The translations under genes were made by a program, and so were the position numbers. The notes beneath the pieces were generated by a model, which was not told where the DNA came from, did no database searches, and saw only the letters and a program-made list of their open reading frames with translations. A stretch of 64,000 bases of DNA from Salipaludibacillus neizhouensis (GTDB lineage Bacteria > Bacillota > Bacilli > Bacillales > Salisediminibacteriaceae), in assembly GCF_002886185.1 (NCBI RefSeq), contig NZ_KZ614146.1, positions 3,235,034 through 3,299,033 of the forward strand, written 5' to 3'. Within the stretch, counting starts at the first letter, position 1. Each line of letters starts with the position of its first letter. Below are positions 33,434 through 41,959 of the stretch, one piece after another.

Positions 33434-33866
33434 ATAAGAAAAATAGCATAGCCATCTTAAAAATTTTCATTTCTAATTTTGTCAATTTGTTGCTTTGTTT
33501 TCATCGAAGGTTGTTTGGAAGAATTACCTCTCGCTTTCCGTGGATGATCAAGCGAGTCTCCTCGAGCAACGAACGCTCTGCGGGGTCTCGCTTGGATCAT
33601 TCTTCCACAGGAGTCTCGCGGATTCTTCAAACAACAATTTTTTATAATGTATTTTACGTAATTGTATTGTTTCTGAAAAAGATCGAAGTAGCGAAGGCGG
33701 TGACTCCAGCGGGAAAAGCAATAGCTGAAGACCCCGCAGGGACGAACTTTCCTGAGGAGACTGAAGCATTGCCCGCGGAAAGCGTCCACCTAGAGCCGAT
33801 TCGAGCCTCTCTGTACGACTTAAAACAACAATCTCTTTAAACCCGATAATTTTATAAATTCTTATC
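33434..33866. repeat. dispersed repeat containing two inverted GC-rich Bacillaceae repeats
   Basis: Begins TAAGAAAAATAGCATAGCC (as in the copy at 56870) and ends AATTTTATAAATTCTTATC. Inside, 33531-33620 (minus orientation) and 33695-33790 (plus orientation) are two copies of a repeat with GACCCCGCAG...GAGGAG...CGGAAAGCG; these face each other and could form a large cruciform. This GC-rich repeat type is widespread in Bacillaceae. The open frames seen here are shadows of the repeat and not genes. Confidence 0.6.
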
Positions 33867-33869
33867 TTG

Positions 33870-33915
33870 TAAGAAAAACGCGTAGCGTCTTTTATTAAAT
33901 ACAGCGTGAGCTTTC
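33870..33915. repeat. dispersed repeat, left-end fragment
   Basis: TAAGAAAAACGCGTAGCG, then TTTTATTAAATACAGCG as in the 38714 copy; it breaks off at the nupC 3' end. Third element of the stack between nupC and deoC. Confidence 0.6.
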
Positions 33916-33928
33916 GCCACTTCGCTCT

Positions 33929-35200
33929 TTAAAAGAACATTCCTGCGATAGAGGCATTTAAAAGGGAAGCAAGCATCCCCGCCATTACAGCTTTGACACC
34001 TAGTTTTGCAATATCCTGTCGGCGATTTGGAGCAAGTGCCCCCAGTCCACCAAGAAGAATTCCTAAAGATGATAAGTTAGCAAAGCCACAAAGTGCAAAT
34101 GTGACAACCAAAACTGTTTTAGGATTCAAGCTTTCCATCTCCGGAGCAAAGGCCGCATACGCTACAAATTCATTTAATATTAGTTTTTGACCAATAAATG
34201 AACCAGCTTGAAAGGCTTCAGCCCATGGTACACCGATTGCAAATGCTAAAGGAGAGAAAATGATACCAAAAATATTCTGTAATGTAATTCCTGACAAGGC
34301 TATAGAAGCATTTGATCCAAACCACCCTAGAACGGTATTCACAGTAGTATTAATCACACTTTCTGCTCCACCTAATAATCCATTGATTAACGCAATTAAT
34401 GCAATAAACGCTATTAACATAGCACCAATATTTAAAGCAAGCTGCAAACCCGTACTTGCCCCTCGTGCAGCCGCATCAATAACATTGTGGGACTCTTTGT
34501 CGTCATCCATTTCAATATGGTCTTTCTCAGCAATTTTTTCAGGTTCTGTTTCTGGCATCATTAATTTTGCCATGACTAAACCAGATGGAGCTGCCATAAA
34601 ACTTGCTGCAAGCAAATACTCTAGAGGAACTCCTAACAATGAATAACCAATTAGAACCGAACCTGCAACAGATGCCAACCCTCCGGTCATCACTGCAAAC
34701 AGTTCAGATTTTGTCATACGGTCAAGAAAGGGCTTGACCACTAATGGTGCTTCGGTTTGACCAACAAAGATATTCGCAGCAGCCGACAAAGATTCCGGCT
34801 TGCTGGTACCTAACAACCGAGCCAATCCTCCACCTATAATTTTAATAACCTTTTGCATAATACCTAAATAATATAATACAGAAATCAGTGAAGAAAAGAA
34901 AATTACTACGGTCAGTACTTGAAAGGCAAAAATCATGCCTACACCTTCCGCTTCAAATATACCGCCGAAAAGAAAGTTAATTCCTTCATCCGCATAGCTA
35001 ATAATATCATTTATGCGAAACGATAACCATTCTAATCCAGCTTGTCCTGTCTCCCAACGTAAAACAATAAAAGCAAACGCAAATTGTATCGCAAGTCCAC
35101 CAATAATGGTTCTTGGTTTAATTGCTTTTCGATTACTGGAAAACAAAAAAGCAATGGATAATACGATAAAAACACCAAATAATCCCCATATTATATTCAT
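33929..35200 (-). CDS. nupC: concentrative nucleoside transporter (NupC family)
   Basis: 423 aa with about ten membrane segments. CNT family marks: GGIFEAEGVGMIFAFQVLTVV, then GTSKPESLSAAANIFVGQTEAPLVVKPFL, with the Q-T-E-A-P nucleoside/sodium site, and LMTGGLASVAGSVL-type (here VMTGGLASVAGSV). Imports (deoxy)nucleosides with sodium or protons. Preceded by a good promoter with cre-like and DeoR-like elements; deoC follows downstream across repeats. Confidence 0.92.
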   Translation of the reverse strand: MNIIWGLFGVFIVLSIAFLFSSNRKAIKPRTIIGGLAIQFAFAFIVLRWETGQAGLEWLSFRINDIISYADEGINFLFGGIFEAEGVGMIFAFQVLTVVIFFSSLISVLYYLGIMQKVIKIIGGGLARLLGTSKPESLSAAANIFVGQTEAPLVVKPFLDRMTKSELFAVMTGGLASVAGSVLIGYSLLGVPLEYLLAASFMAAPSGLVMAKLMMPETEPEKIAEKDHIEMDDDKESHNVIDAAARGASTGLQLALNIGAMLIAFIALIALINGLLGGAESVINTTVNTVLGWFGSNASIALSGITLQNIFGIIFSPLAFAIGVPWAEAFQAGSFIGQKLILNEFVAYAAFAPEMESLNPKTVLVVTFALCGFANLSSLGILLGGLGALAPNRRQDIAKLGVKAVMAGMLASLLNASIAGMFF

Positions 35201-35240
35201 CTAAATCACCTCTGTTAAGATTTCGTTGCATGCACACGCA

Positions 35241-35299
35241 ATTGTTCAGACGTCTAACATCCTTTACAACTTAGACTATAGCAGAAGTTATGAACAAAT
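35241..35299. promoter_or_regulatory. inverted half-sites, candidate DeoR operator
   Basis: ATTGTTCA (35241-35248) and TGAACAAAT (35291-35299) are inverted copies about 50 bases apart, flanking the nupC -10 region. B. subtilis DeoR binds a palindrome plus a distant half-site in the same operon; the sequence here is only suggestive. Confidence 0.4.
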
Positions 35300-35304
35300 G
35301 TAAA
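35275..35304 (-). promoter_or_regulatory. nupC promoter
   Basis: Minus strand TTTACA (35299-35304), 18-base spacer, TATAGT (35275-35280), about 75 bases before the nupC start. Confidence 0.65.
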
Positions 35305-35312
35305 CACTTTCA
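35299..35312 (-). promoter_or_regulatory. cre-like site (CcpA) over the nupC -35
   Basis: TGAAAGTGTTTACA differs from the consensus TGWAANCGNTNWCA at a single core position (T for C). It covers the -35 hexamer, so glucose repression as in the B. subtilis deo operon is plausible. Confidence 0.5.
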
Positions 35313-35334
35313 TGGACATTATTTCATAAATCTA

Positions 35335-36282
35335 TCATCCTTTATTTTCCTTTGCTAATTCCTTCGCTGTGTGGACATCTGTCACAAGGACATTCGCGTA
35401 CTTTCCTGTTAGTGCTCCCCGAATTCCTGCCAGTTTATGAGCCCCTCCTGCAATCAAGATAGAATATTTCTTCTTACGAAGTTCACTTAGCTCAATCCCT
35501 ACTGTTCGAGAGTTCAATTCCTTACTGCATATTTCTCCAGTTCCATCAAAAAATCTCGAGCTAATATCCCCTACCGATTTCTCAGAAATAAGTTGTGTGT
35601 CTTCTCCCTTAAAATACCCTAATTGAAATAAAAGAGATTCTGTTTTCACCGTTCCAACAGTGTACATAGCAATAGTGGCCTTTTGACCTAATTCCAGAAT
35701 GTTTTTAATATACCTGTCCGCCTCCATTGCCTGCTTTACAACGACATGATCAACGATTGCCGGTAGTGGTAAATGATGAGGGATTGTATGAAATGCTTGT
35801 CCAAACATATACAGAATCTCATTTGCATGCGTATTCGTTTCCGAGTGGCTGACTCCACCTTTCATCTGAACAATTCTCACATTATTCATTTTCTTTGGCT
35901 TTAGTTCTTTGGCAACCTGATACATCGTTGTCCCCCATGTTACACCGATAATTTCGTTGTCTTCGATGATTGAATCTAGAAAGTCCGCTGCTTGTTGCCC
36001 TAAATACTGTTTGATCCTTTGATCATCCTCTTCAGGAGTATCCACAACAATCACTCGTTTTAAGTTATATCTATGTTGAATGATTTCAGCAAGTTGATCA
36101 CTGTCTTCTTCTGTGTCATTCACCTTGATTTCCACAATTCCCTCTGCTTTTGCTCGATACAAGAGTCTTGATACAGTAGGCCGTGACACATTAAGTTTTT
36201 CAGCTATTTTACTCTGGTTGTAGTCATACAAATAATACATTTTAGCCGCTTCAATAAGTTGAGACTTTTTACTTTTCTCCAC
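35335..36282 (-). CDS. deoR: deoxyribonucleoside regulator DeoR (SorC family)
   Basis: 315 aa. N-terminal helix-turn-helix YYLYDYNQSKIAEKLNVSRP then TVSRLLYRAKAEGIVEI, and a sugar-phosphate isomerase-like effector domain (GVTWGTTMYQVA, YFKGEDTQLISEKSVGDISSRFFD, GGAHKLAGIRGALTGKYANVLVTD). In Bacillus DeoR is released from DNA by deoxyribose-5-phosphate. Encoded upstream of nupC on the same strand with 134 bases between. Confidence 0.88.
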   Translation of the reverse strand: MEKSKKSQLIEAAKMYYLYDYNQSKIAEKLNVSRPTVSRLLYRAKAEGIVEIKVNDTEEDSDQLAEIIQHRYNLKRVIVVDTPEEDDQRIKQYLGQQAADFLDSIIEDNEIIGVTWGTTMYQVAKELKPKKMNNVRIVQMKGGVSHSETNTHANEILYMFGQAFHTIPHHLPLPAIVDHVVVKQAMEADRYIKNILELGQKATIAMYTVGTVKTESLLFQLGYFKGEDTQLISEKSVGDISSRFFDGTGEICSKELNSRTVGIELSELRKKKYSILIAGGAHKLAGIRGALTGKYANVLVTDVHTAKELAKENKG

Positions 36283-36549
36283 TGTTTCCCCTCCCTTCGA
36301 AATGAATGTCTCTTAATTACTTCCTTCTAATTTAATGAAGCTGAAATAAATTTCAATATCATTATCACTTAATTTCATCATAGTTTATTTTTATCTGGTA
36401 TACAATAACTACAATTATAAAAATTAGTATTTAATAACACCCAGCTGCTCACTTTCCTAGCATCAATCCTGCCAATGGTTTACAATATAGGAGAAAAGGG
36501 TAATTGAAAAGCATTCGTTTCATCTAAAAAATAGAAAGGAGTGTACTCA

Positions 36550-36909
36550 TTGCCTTTAACGACTGATCAAAAAAACCGTAAAATACCTCCGAAAAATCGT
36601 GGTGGGCGTAATCCTGAAGATGAAAAAAAACAGGACGAAAATGAACGCTTTGAGAAACTCCTTTATAAGTTCGAGGATATAACAACTAACGGACGGCTAA
36701 AAGACATGGCGTATCATTTCACGAATAAAAAGGAAGTCATTAAAGTGAATTTGATTGCAGGCGTAGCAAGGGGTGTTGGACTAACACTGGGGACAGCAAT
36801 TTTTCTCGGTATCTTTTTCCTTATACTTGCTAACACCGTTTCCTTGCCTTTAGTTGGCGATTACATTGCTTCATTTTTAGACATGATCGAATCATACCGC
36901 AACCAATAA
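36550..36909 (+). CDS. DUF5665 domain small membrane protein
   Basis: 119 aa from TTG 36550; AAAGGAG sits 8 bases upstream, whereas the GTG at 36541 overlaps that site. Charged N-terminal part (PKNRGGRNPEDEKKQDEN), then FEKLLYKFEDITTNGRLKDM, and one or two membrane segments with GVARGVGLTLGTAIFLG, the DUF5665 signature. Function unknown. 47 bases before the DUF948 gene, so probably co-transcribed. Confidence 0.75.
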   Translation: MPLTTDQKNRKIPPKNRGGRNPEDEKKQDENERFEKLLYKFEDITTNGRLKDMAYHFTNKKEVIKVNLIAGVARGVGLTLGTAIFLGIFFLILANTVSLPLVGDYIASFLDMIESYRNQ

Positions 36910-36956
36910 TTGCGGTTTAAGAAATCATAACTATAATTTTAAAAGAGGTGGTACAT

Positions 36957-37391
36957 ATGGATTGGTTAGGTATTGGAGTTTTTATTCTATCATTAGCATT
37001 TGCAGCGTTGGTCATTTTACTCATCCCGGTCTTTAAAAAATTAACCGAAACATTAGGTCATACTGCAGAAACAGTAGAGTCTGTTAATAAAACTGTTGGT
37101 GAAGTCTCTGGTGAAGCAACGGTCATTCTTCATAATGTGAATGAAACATTAATGGATGTGAATGAAAAAATTGCACAGTTAAACCCGTTGTTTAAGATCG
37201 TTCATGATACGGGGGAATCCGCTCATCACTTGACATCAACGATGGTGAAATTCACTTCTAAAAAAGCAGACCATGCTCAAGCTGGAACAGACATTCTTGA
37301 TCGAAATAATTTGGAAGGCATACTGCGCGGTGCCGCTTTTATTTATTACTTACGCCAGGCAAAAAAAGATTACGACCATAAAAATGCTTAG
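36957..37391 (+). CDS. DUF948 (YtxG-type) general stress-like protein
   Basis: 144 aa from ATG 36957 (AGAGGTGG upstream). One N-terminal membrane anchor (WLGIGVFILSLAFAALVILL), then a long amphipathic coiled coil with repeated V-N-x-T-x-x-x-V units (VESVNKTVGEVSGEATVILH, VNETLMDVNEKIAQLNPLF), as in YtxG/DUF948 proteins. Topology: anchor with the coil inside or at the surface. Role unknown; relatives belong to the general stress regulon. Confidence 0.75.
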   Translation: MDWLGIGVFILSLAFAALVILLIPVFKKLTETLGHTAETVESVNKTVGEVSGEATVILHNVNETLMDVNEKIAQLNPLFKIVHDTGESAHHLTSTMVKFTSKKADHAQAGTDILDRNNLEGILRGAAFIYYLRQAKKDYDHKNA

Positions 37392-37411
37392 AAGTTAAAC
37401 GGAACGATTAT

Positions 37412-37445
37412 AAAACCTCAAAGGCTATGGCTTTTGGGGTTTTTC
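37412..37445 (+). terminator. terminator after the DUF948 gene
   Basis: AAAACCTCAAAGGC pairs (with G-T wobbles) with GGCTTTTGGGGTTTT and runs into TTTTTC. Confidence 0.6.
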
Positions 37446-37474
37446 TTAACGAATATTGACAAGGGGGGTTCATA

Positions 37475-38713
37475 ATGAGCGATAAACTTACCAATAAAAC
37501 TATTACTTCGACAAAAGATTCGGTCCCCGCACCGCTAAGCCCCTTGGATTCAGCTAATAGGCTTCATCACATTGATAGCTTACGGGGGTTTGCTTTGTTT
37601 GGCATTTTCCTTGTGAATATGCTTGCCTTTCAATATGGCACGTTTGGGTATGAGTATATTTATCCGAACTTAAATTCAACAGATCAGGCTTCTCACAATA
37701 TAATAGAGTTTCTCTTTCAGGGAAGCTTTTATCCGATTTTCTCCATTCTATTCGGTTTTGGAGCAACACTCATGTGGCAACGAGCCGGACAAGAGGACCG
37801 TCCATTTTATCTTGTCTTTCTGCGTCGTTTAGTCCTTTTAGCAATGATGGGAACGGCACATCTTTATCTTATCTGGGATGGCGATATCCTCCTTACCTAT
37901 GCAATAACCGGATTCATCTTTGTCTTGTTTCTAAAATGCAAACCAAAAACGCTACTCATATGGGCAATAACTCTTGTTTTTCTGAATACCGCTCCTGGTC
38001 TGCTCCCTACCGATGATGCAAGTACGAACGAAGCGTCTACTATCCTATCCTCGATCGCTGAGCAAGAACAAGTAGTCTTAACCGATGGAAGCTATCTGGA
38101 TACGGTGGAGTTTCGTTTAACTTCTGACCCGTTTGAGGAAGTGGAATTTGGCTTTTTGATTTCGATTATTAATGCAGTCACATTATTTATACAAACATTA
38201 TGGCTGTTTATAGTTGGTGCAATTATAGCTAAAAAACGATGGCTACATGATCTAAAAGAGCATAAACAAACACTAGTTTTGCTAATGGCAAGTGGCTTAT
38301 CCGTTGGGATAATCCTTAAAGGAGTCATGGTTTATACACCTACCACTCAGCTAGATTACATTGGATATATTTTTGGAGGTCCTGTTTTAGGGATTGGATA
38401 TATTGCAGCCTTCTCCCTTCTTTTTATAAAATACAGCACTTCCATCGTCTTTGACAGTTTTAGGTACGTCGGACGTATGGCGTTAACCAATTATATCTCT
38501 CAATCTATCGTGATGACCACTCTCTTTTACGGCTATGGTTTTGGCCTTTTAGGAGAACTCGGCACAACATTAGGAATAGTTCTCGTTGTCGCTATATTTA
38601 TCTTACAAATGATCCTCAGTAAATGGTGGCTGATCCACTATCGTTTTGGACCAATAGAGTGGTTATGGAGAAATGGCACGTATATGAAACGACATAAGAT
38701 ACGTAAAAAATAA
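37475..38713 (+). CDS. DUF418 domain membrane protein (YeiB-like)
   Basis: 412 aa, about nine to ten membrane segments. RLHHIDSLRGFALFGIFLVNM near the start and QGSFYPIFSILFGFGATLMWQRA are the N-terminal heparan-acetyltransferase-like part; the DUF418 end reads YVGRMALTNYISQSIVMTTLF and RFGPIEWLWRNGTYMK. Likely an acyltransferase-fold membrane protein, substrate unknown. GGGGG before the ATG; monocistronic. Confidence 0.85.
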   Translation: MSDKLTNKTITSTKDSVPAPLSPLDSANRLHHIDSLRGFALFGIFLVNMLAFQYGTFGYEYIYPNLNSTDQASHNIIEFLFQGSFYPIFSILFGFGATLMWQRAGQEDRPFYLVFLRRLVLLAMMGTAHLYLIWDGDILLTYAITGFIFVLFLKCKPKTLLIWAITLVFLNTAPGLLPTDDASTNEASTILSSIAEQEQVVLTDGSYLDTVEFRLTSDPFEEVEFGFLISIINAVTLFIQTLWLFIVGAIIAKKRWLHDLKEHKQTLVLLMASGLSVGIILKGVMVYTPTTQLDYIGYIFGGPVLGIGYIAAFSLLFIKYSTSIVFDSFRYVGRMALTNYISQSIVMTTLFYGYGFGLLGELGTTLGIVLVVAIFILQMILSKWWLIHYRFGPIEWLWRNGTYMKRHKIRKK

Positions 38714-38871
38714 TAAGAAAAACGCGTAGCGTCTTTTATTAAATACAGCGTTAGCTTCCACCGCCCCCGAGTAGCACCTACGTAATGCGTGTAGGTGCTA
38801 CTCGAAAGGAGGTGGTTTTCCCTTGATACGTGTGGTGTGAAGGTAGCTGCCAATTTTATAAATTCTTATCT
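38714..38871. repeat. dispersed repeat (TAAGAAAAACGCG family), full copy
   Basis: 158 bases with ends TAAGAA and TTCTTA. Inside, CGAGTAGCACCTAC (38768-38781) pairs perfectly with 38791-38804, extended by CCACC/GGTGG, and the right part reads CCCTTGATACGTGTGG then AAGGTAGCTGCCAATTTTA. Other copies are at 33356, 33434, 33870 and 56870. It has no coding capacity and looks like a non-autonomous element. Confidence 0.7.
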
Positions 38872-38881
38872 GTCGAGTAAA

Positions 38882-38917
38882 GGGATGGAAAAAGTCGATT
38901 TCTACTTTTTCCATCCC
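38882..38917. terminator. bidirectional terminator between DUF418 and ABC permease genes
   Basis: GGGATGGAAAAAGT (38882-38895) pairs perfectly with 38904-38917; TTTTT follows on the plus strand. Confidence 0.8.
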
Positions 38918-38936
38918 TTTTTGTTTTTTCCGTGTT

Positions 38937-39899
38937 TTAAGAGGAAAGATCTCGTTTCTGAAAGAAAATCGTTGCTGAACCTAAAAATAGGATCGCATAA
39001 ACTGCTAGTACGGCTAGTGAAAATCCTAATCCTACACCAGGTAGTAGCTCATCCACTAATACATAAGAAGGTAGACTTAAATGAGGTAAAAAGAGCAATT
39101 TATACCACATGTAGTCTCCTAATAAACCGGTTAAAGCTTGCATCACATTCGTTGCAAATAAAATGAAAATACCTATTCCTACCGCCAAGGTCTGACTTTT
39201 AAACAGAATTGACACTGAAAATGAGATAATTAGGAACATGAGCATGTTCAAAAAATACAGACCTATTTTGGCCGGAAGTACTTCTGCAACAGTAGTAATG
39301 ATGTTACCACCTTGCATAGTAATTTCTGTGATAGGGGTTGAAAAGCTCCCACTTCCAAAGAATATCGTTCCAACCGTTAAATTAGTGATGATTAAAGTAG
39401 CCAGCAAAATCATTGAAAACAAAACGACTGTAATAAATTTTGCCAATAAGAACTGCCAGCGCTCAAATGGACGGATAAATAATTGCTTTAGTGTTCCATT
39501 ATCCTGTTCCGAGGAAACGATCGTGCTTGCTATAATGACACTAAATAACGTAACGAAAGCGGTGATGGCAAAAATTGACTCATTTAAAAACTTAGCGTTG
39601 TTCATCTCATTTGGATTCACGCCAGCTTCAAGCATTGCTTTATTTTCTTGGATTATTTGCTCGGCAAATTCGATATCCATTTCGTCTCCATTATTCATTT
39701 CGATTATTTCCTCTTGCTCTGCAATTTCCGTTTCCAGCGTTACTTCCCATTCTCCTGTCGATTGATTGTTGGAGTCTATTAAAAAATTATCATAAATAAC
39801 TACCATACCAATGATGAGAACAACAATGGCCCCTAGAAAAAACCATGGCTGTTTTTTATTCCACAATTTAATCCACTCATTATGTATTAATGATTGCAT
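38937..39899 (-). CDS. ABC-2 type permease (BcrB-like)
   Basis: 320 aa. First membrane segment PWFFLGAIVVLIIGMVVIYDN, then a large acidic outer loop (residues ~38-105, EITEQEEIIEMNNGDEMDIE-like), and five more segments. SSEQDNGTLKQLFIRPFERWQFLLAKFI is the typical loop of ABC-2 exporters. Works with the ATPase encoded 2 bases upstream; substrate unknown, peptide-antibiotic or lipid export is common for this type. The long acidic extracellular loop is a noteworthy difference from short BcrB proteins. Confidence 0.8.
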   Translation of the reverse strand: MQSLIHNEWIKLWNKKQPWFFLGAIVVLIIGMVVIYDNFLIDSNNQSTGEWEVTLETEIAEQEEIIEMNNGDEMDIEFAEQIIQENKAMLEAGVNPNEMNNAKFLNESIFAITAFVTLFSVIIASTIVSSEQDNGTLKQLFIRPFERWQFLLAKFITVVLFSMILLATLIITNLTVGTIFFGSGSFSTPITEITMQGGNIITTVAEVLPAKIGLYFLNMLMFLIISFSVSILFKSQTLAVGIGIFILFATNVMQALTGLLGDYMWYKLLFLPHLSLPSYVLVDELLPGVGLGFSLAVLAVYAILFLGSATIFFQKRDLSS

Positions 39900-39901
39900 G
39901 C

Positions 39902-40861
39902 TTATCTGGCCTCCTTCTGTAATTGCTTGCCTTCAGTTGATGTGAGCTGAAGAAACTTCTCTTCTAAAGATGTACGCTTCGATTCAATTCCGTAAACATC
40001 AATTTTAGATTGAACAAACTCTCGGTTCATGATAGGAATTTGATCGTAGTCCATTTCTAGAAGGAATTCATTTTCCTTTTCACGTTTTACTAGATTTACA
40101 GATTCAAGCCGTTGAATAACTTCTGCGGACGATTGTCCCTGTCCTTTTTTCACATGCAATAAGACCATCAACTTATCTGTGATGTTATCATTATCTAAGG
40201 AAGATATATCAGAGACGTCAATGACTTTCCCTTGCTCCATAATTACGACACGGTCACACATAAGCTGCATTTCTGTTAATAAATGTGAGGAAACCAGCGT
40301 CGATATTCCTTCATCTGCAAGTTTGCGAAGGTAGTTCCTTAGTTCTCTAATCCCTTTAGGATCAAGTCCGTTCGTAGGTTCATCTAAAATTAAAAGCGCA
40401 GGCCGATGCAAAATTGCTTGAGCCACTCCCAATCTTTGTTTCATGCCTAGACTATACTTTTTCACTTTATCTTTAATCGCATCTTCCAGTTTTACTAACT
40501 CTACCACTTCTCTAATACGCTCATCTGTCATTCTTTCCTTAGCCATGCGCCCATATTGCTGAAGATTCTTATAGCCACTCATGTAGTCATAAAAAGTTGG
40601 GTTTTCTACAATCGCCCCAATATCCGATTTACAAGCTTGTCCATTTTCGTCCAGATCTTTTCCATTGATGGAAACACTGCCTGAAGTCTTTTTTATTAAG
40701 CCGACAATCATTCGAATGGTAGTCGTTTTTCCTGCTCCATTCGGTCCTAGTAGTCCTAGTATTTCCCCTTTCTTCATTTGAAAGTTGACCTCGTCAACAA
40801 TTTTCTTTCCACCTTGTACTTGCTTCGTCAAATTCTTAACTTCTAGAACAATTTCACTCAT
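39902..40861 (-). CDS. ABC transporter ATPase (BcrA-like)
   Basis: 319 aa. Walker A GPNGAGKTTTIR, Q-loop IVENPTFYDYMSGYKNL, signature YSLGMKQRLGVAQAI, Walker B ALLILDEPTNGLD and H-loop VSSHLL. A ~90-residue C-terminal extension is usual for the BcrA/DrrA class. Pairs with the permease gene 2 bases downstream; the unit could provide resistance to a cell-envelope antibiotic, but no two-component system is adjacent. Confidence 0.85.
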   Translation of the reverse strand: MSEIVLEVKNLTKQVQGGKKIVDEVNFQMKKGEILGLLGPNGAGKTTTIRMIVGLIKKTSGSVSINGKDLDENGQACKSDIGAIVENPTFYDYMSGYKNLQQYGRMAKERMTDERIREVVELVKLEDAIKDKVKKYSLGMKQRLGVAQAILHRPALLILDEPTNGLDPKGIRELRNYLRKLADEGISTLVSSHLLTEMQLMCDRVVIMEQGKVIDVSDISSLDNDNITDKLMVLLHVKKGQGQSSAEVIQRLESVNLVKREKENEFLLEMDYDQIPIMNREFVQSKIDVYGIESKRTSLEEKFLQLTSTEGKQLQKEAR

Positions 40862-41008
40862 AAGCTACCCTCCGACATAAAATATTGTTTTTACTTCCCT
40901 TTGTCAATTTTAATGTTAAAGTTTTACATTTTATCCTTTATTATCATTATATTGTAAAACTACCTAAATAGAAATACGTATTACAAAACTAGAAGTTTCA
41001 TAAATAAC

Positions 41009-41043
41009 AAAAAAACCGAGGATCATTAGTCCCCAGCCGGTTT
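41009..41043 (-). terminator. dgkB terminator
   Basis: Minus strand AAACCGGCTGGGGA pairs imperfectly with TCCTCGGTTT and is followed by TTTTTG; overlaps the last codons region of dgkB. Confidence 0.6.
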
Positions 41044-41044
41044 G

Positions 41045-41959
41045 TTAATATAATTCTTGAAAACAACTCAATTTTTTGTTTGGCACGATCATGTTAATAT
41101 GATTATGCAAATTAACAAATTCATCAGGTAAACTTCCACCAAATTCTCCATCTAGGTTTAACTGCATATCATCTTCTGACCGAACCTTGATTCTGCTAGC
41201 TTGTACATAAATGACTTTATCATCATTAATGTGGTCTCCTCGTAATGCAGCCGAGGTAATTCGGACAACATCCGCTAAATTCGTTTTCTTCACAATCAAC
41301 AGATCGAACATTCCATCGTTTAAGTAGGCATCAGGTGCCAATTTCTCAAATCCACCAACCGAATTCGTATTGGAGACAAGGAACAGCATGATTTCTCCTT
41401 CAAACCATTTTCCATCATATTCAATCGTCACTTGCGTCGGCTTGATTCTTGGCAACTTTTCAAATCCCTTTACGTAATAAGCTACCTGTCCCATCATTGT
41501 TTTCAAGCGACTTGGTACTTCATACGTTAATTCCGTCAATGATCCAGCCCCAGCGATGTTAATAAAATACTTACTGCCTACTTTCCCTATGTCCACTGTT
41601 TGTTCTCTGCCATTGACTAATATCTTAGTTGCCTCTTCTATGCTTTTCGGTATATGTAAGGCCCTTGCAAAGTCGTTTGTGGTACCTCCGGGTAATACTC
41701 CTAATACTGGTCGATTTTCTTGTTCAGACATCCCATTCACGACTTCATGAATTGTGCCATCCCCACCGGCAGCTATAATTAAATCAAAACCTCTTTCACA
41801 AGCTAATGCAGCCGCATGTTTCGCTGAATCTTGTCCTGTTGTCGCATGAGCAGATGCCTCATATCCCGCTTCTTCAAGCGTTTCTAATATATAAGGTAAA
41901 TGTTTTTTTATTTGTTCCCTTCCTGAAGAAGGATTATATATTAACCTTGCTTTTTTCAT
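41045..41959 (-). CDS. dgkB: diacylglycerol kinase DgkB (lipid kinase)
   Basis: 304 aa. N-terminal RLIYNPSSGRE and AAGGDGTIHEVVNG, then LPGGTTNDFARAL: the nucleotide-binding GGDGT motif and the second glycine loop of the diacylglycerol kinase catalytic domain. It phosphorylates diacylglycerol released by lipoteichoic acid synthesis back to phosphatidate at the inner membrane surface. Located beside gatCAB as in B. subtilis (yerQ). Monocistronic. Confidence 0.9.
   Translation of the reverse strand: MKKARLIYNPSSGREQIKKHLPYILETLEEAGYEASAHATTGQDSAKHAAALACERGFDLIIAAGGDGTIHEVVNGMSEQENRPVLGVLPGGTTNDFARALHIPKSIEEATKILVNGREQTVDIGKVGSKYFINIAGAGSLTELTYEVPSRLKTMMGQVAYYVKGFEKLPRIKPTQVTIEYDGKWFEGEIMLFLVSNTNSVGGFEKLAPDAYLNDGMFDLLIVKKTNLADVVRITSAALRGDHINDDKVIYVQASRIKVRSEDDMQLNLDGEFGGSLPDEFVNLHNHINMIVPNKKLSCFQELY

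Noticed and set aside
33457..33840. Overlapping frames on both strands between deoC and nupC
   Set aside because: They lie wholly in dispersed repeats and have no start signals.
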